Positions 62,503 to 64,000 of a stretch of 64,000 bases of DNA are shown here, one piece after another (positions within the stretch are counted from its first letter, which is position 1; every line of letters starts with the position of its first letter). The notes beneath the pieces are model-generated. The model saw only the letters and a list, made by a program, of their open reading frames with translations, made no database searches and was not told the origin of the DNA. Made by a program: the position numbers and the translations under genes. This stretch comes from Vicinamibacterales bacterium (lineage in GTDB: Bacteria > Acidobacteriota > Vicinamibacteria > Vicinamibacterales > UBA2999): NCBI GenBank assembly GCA_041659285.1, contig JBAZYO010000010.1:62001-126000 (forward strand), given 5' to 3'.

Positions 62503-63372
62503 TCAACTCCAGTAGTAGACGCGGTCGCGATCTTTGCTGAGGGCCAGAAAGCCCCCCATGGTGACCCGCGCCCGTGGGCCCTCGACAGGGGCAATGCGGT
62601 GCAGGCACCGGCCCGACGCCAGCAGGAAGAAGTCGCCGACATCCAGGGTGAACTTCGCGGAGTCGAATCCCTGTTCAACGGCCTCGAGATTCCATGAATG
62701 CCCGTTGGGCATCTTCGGCGGATTGGGCGTATCCGGCGTGACCGCATAGACGCACAGCTCGCCGCCGGCTTGGGGCCGGCGCAGCAACGCGACGTAGCTG
62801 ATTAGCGTCCGCGTATCGACCGTGGGTGCCAGCTCGTTGTACAGCGACAGCGGGTAGTGGTAGTCGTGATGCAAACCGATCTGCTTGCCGTTGACCAGCC
62901 GGCGCACGGTGAACGGCACGTACGACCGACCATCCGCCGCCTTCGCAACTTCCACCGGCCGGCCGCCGGCGAAGCGGCCGAGCAGCTCAGTGACCTTCGC
63001 CGCCGGCTCGAAGCCTGCGTCAAAGACATCCTGGGCCTCGGCGCTGTGCTTCTCGGCGCTTTCAAGATAGGCGTCGAGAGAGGCGCCGCGCGGCGCCTGG
63101 TAGGTAGGCGTCGCTGGCGTGTCGGTGCCGAGAATCTGGATGTCCTCCACCGGCATCTTCACGTTGGGCCGCGCCCAACCGGGGTCGGTGTCGTCGCGGT
63201 CCAGGCGATCGCCGACGGCGGCGAGCGGACCTACCGCCAGCGCCTTTCGCACGATCAACACATCAAGCTGGTCGTCGTACATCTGCGCGATGGCGTCGGC
63301 CACATCGTCCGCAGCGGCAGCGTTGACGTCGACGGAGCGGATGCGGCGGCTGTCACTAGTGGTGTTGGTCAT
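62503..63372 (-). CDS. 2-oxoglutarate/Fe(II)-dependent oxygenase-like protein
   Basis: A 289-residue protein. The iron-binding facial triad is visible as H168-x-D170 (GLHHDYHY) and His258 (RCLHRIAPVEG), with Arg268 positioned to bind 2-oxoglutarate. The double-stranded beta-helix core lies at about 150-275. There is no signal peptide. The substrate is unknown; candidates include peptides and small metabolites. The ATG has GAGAGG 6 bases upstream, and a TAGAAT hexamer further upstream. The stop is 13 bases from the Sel1 remnant's stop. Confidence 0.78.
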   Translation of the reverse strand: MTNTTSDSRRIRSVDVNAAAADDVADAIAQMYDDQLDVLIVRKALAVGPLAAVGDRLDRDDTDPGWARPNVKMPVEDIQILGTDTPATPTYQAPRGASLDAYLESAEKHSAEAQDVFDAGFEPAAKVTELLGRFAGGRPVEVAKAADGRSYVPFTVRRLVNGKQIGLHHDYHYPLSLYNELAPTVDTRTLISYVALLRRPQAGGELCVYAVTPDTPNPPKMPNGHSWNLEAVEQGFDSAKFTLDVGDFFLLASGRCLHRIAPVEGPRARVTMGGFLALSKDRDRVYYWS

Positions 63373-63407
63373 GAGGAACCTCTCAACTCCTCGGCCATTC
63401 TATCCGA

Positions 63408-63442
63408 CCAAAAGAAAACGGGCACGCCCGAAGGCGTGCCCG
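63408..63442 (-). terminator. Rho-independent terminator for the minus-strand surface protein gene
   Basis: A 10-base stem (CGGGCACGCC at 63419-63428, GGCGTGCCCG at 63433-63442) with a CGAA tetraloop is followed, on the minus strand, by TTTTCTTTT. It lies 28 bases after the stop codon. Confidence 0.8.
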
Positions 63443-63469
63443 TTGTCTCAAGCCGAATCGGGCTAGACC

Positions 63470-64000
63470 TTACCGGCGGTCCCGGTCGTCGTCATCGTTG
63501 TCGTTCTTGGCGCTGCCCTTGTACTTCTTCCCCTTGTGCGACCAGTCCTTGTCCTTGTCGTGGTCGTGCGTGGAGTTGCTGCAGTCGTCGTCGTTGCCAC
63601 GCTTCTTCGTCACCTGGATGGTCACGCGCTCGGTGTGGCTCGCGATGCCGCTGGTGCTTCGGGCGACGTAGTAGAACGTGTCGGTGCCGGTGAACCCGGC
63701 GGCCGGCACGTATACGAAGGAGCCGTCAGCAGCGAGGGTCACGGTGCCGTGCGACGGGTTGCTCCACAGCTCGATGGTGGTGGGCGTCTTCCCGTCGTTC
63801 CTCCGCACGCCAGACTTGGCGGTGAGGGTCAGGGTCGTGTCCTGCTTCATCGAGTAGTTGTCCTTGTTGGTCTTCGGCGTCCCGGCCGCGCACACCACGT
63901 CGTCATCGTCGTCGTGGTCGTTGTCGTCGTTGTCGTGATCGTTGTCGTCGTTGTCGTGGTGGTCGCCGTCGCGATCGTGGTCGCAGCCATCGCCCTTGCG
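63470..64000 (-). CDS. Asp/His-rich surface protein with cadherin-like domain (5' cut by window edge)
   Basis: The minus-strand frame is open to the right edge, so the protein is partial; 176 residues are visible. The first visible stretch is a run of Asp, His and Asn (DGDHHDNDDNDHDND), then one cadherin/Big_9-like repeat with LTAKSGVRRNDG, TIELWSNPSHGTVTLAADG, FVYVPAAGFTGTDTFYYVA and a final strand. The tail is again rich in Asp, His, Lys and Asn (HDHDKDKDW, NDNDDDDRDRR). Such acidic runs could bind calcium or other divalent metals. It is likely a secreted or surface-bound adhesion or matrix protein. No sorting signal is visible. Confidence 0.7.
   Translation of the reverse strand, partial: RKGDGCDHDRDGDHHDNDDNDHDNDDNDHDDDDDVVCAAGTPKTNKDNYSMKQDTTLTLTAKSGVRRNDGKTPTTIELWSNPSHGTVTLAADGSFVYVPAAGFTGTDTFYYVARSTSGIASHTERVTIQVTKKRGNDDDCSNSTHDHDKDKDWSHKGKKYKGSAKNDNDDDDRDRR

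Overview
This window looks like part of a GC-rich Acidobacteriota chromosome, most likely Vicinamibacteria-like. That is an inference from gene content: Oar-type TonB receptors with a carboxypeptidase-regulatory N-terminus, a secreted quinoprotein dehydrogenase with an inserted haem domain, a BNR/sortilin-like propeller of about 1000 residues, DUF5916, DUF2934 and DUF2911 proteins, and many secreted peptidases. No rRNA, tRNA, CRISPR array, insertion sequence or origin was seen. Most genes carry signal peptides, so the window mainly encodes envelope and secreted functions.

Layout. 1-7600: the end of a DUF5916 outer-membrane protein, a Lys/Ala-rich small protein, a phage-tail-type remnant, a DUF3553 protein, a Tat-exported class V aminotransferase and a large subtilase. 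7820-15474: a six-gene electron-transfer locus with an FNR/ferredoxin-type reductase, a membrane cytochrome-b-like protein, a 24-haem and a 21-haem c-type cytochrome, an outer-membrane beta-barrel and a tail-anchored protein. 15483-17388: two exported unknown proteins and a VapBC-type toxin-antitoxin pair. 17389-24893: a minus-strand run of serine hydrolase, PQQ dehydrogenase, NHL protein, DUF2911 protein, sodium/solute symporter and CMD-family protein. 24935-33451: a cysteine-synthase-like enzyme, S1 and M13 peptidases, a BNR propeller and an M24 peptidase. 33518-45553: a TonB receptor with a phosphodiesterase, a metallophosphoesterase, a glutaminyl cyclase, an alpha/beta hydrolase, an ABC exporter, a DUF2934 protein and an epoxide-hydrolase-like protein. 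45561-61575: M14, S9 and two M28 peptidases, an HD-GYP/GAF/GGDEF regulator, a cytochrome c', a degenerate PCuAC protein, a second TonB receptor, a second toxin-antitoxin pair, a PD40 propeller and a Rieske protein. 61576-62490: a graveyard of three broken genes. 62503-64000: a 2OG-Fe(II) oxygenase and the end of an Asp/His-rich cadherin-like surface protein.

How it fits together. Nine peptidases plus two TonB receptors suggest a scavenger of proteins and peptides. The 7820-15474 locus has the parts needed to carry electrons from NAD(P)H through the inner membrane, periplasm and outer membrane, and is the best candidate for an undescribed system.

Two cross-cutting signals stand out. At a dozen genes a TANNNT-like hexamer ends 5-7 bases before the start codon, usually with no usable ribosome-binding site, which suggests widespread leaderless transcription. 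Several families of short palindromic or inverted repeats lie between genes and sometimes inside coding sequence, including in-frame insertions.
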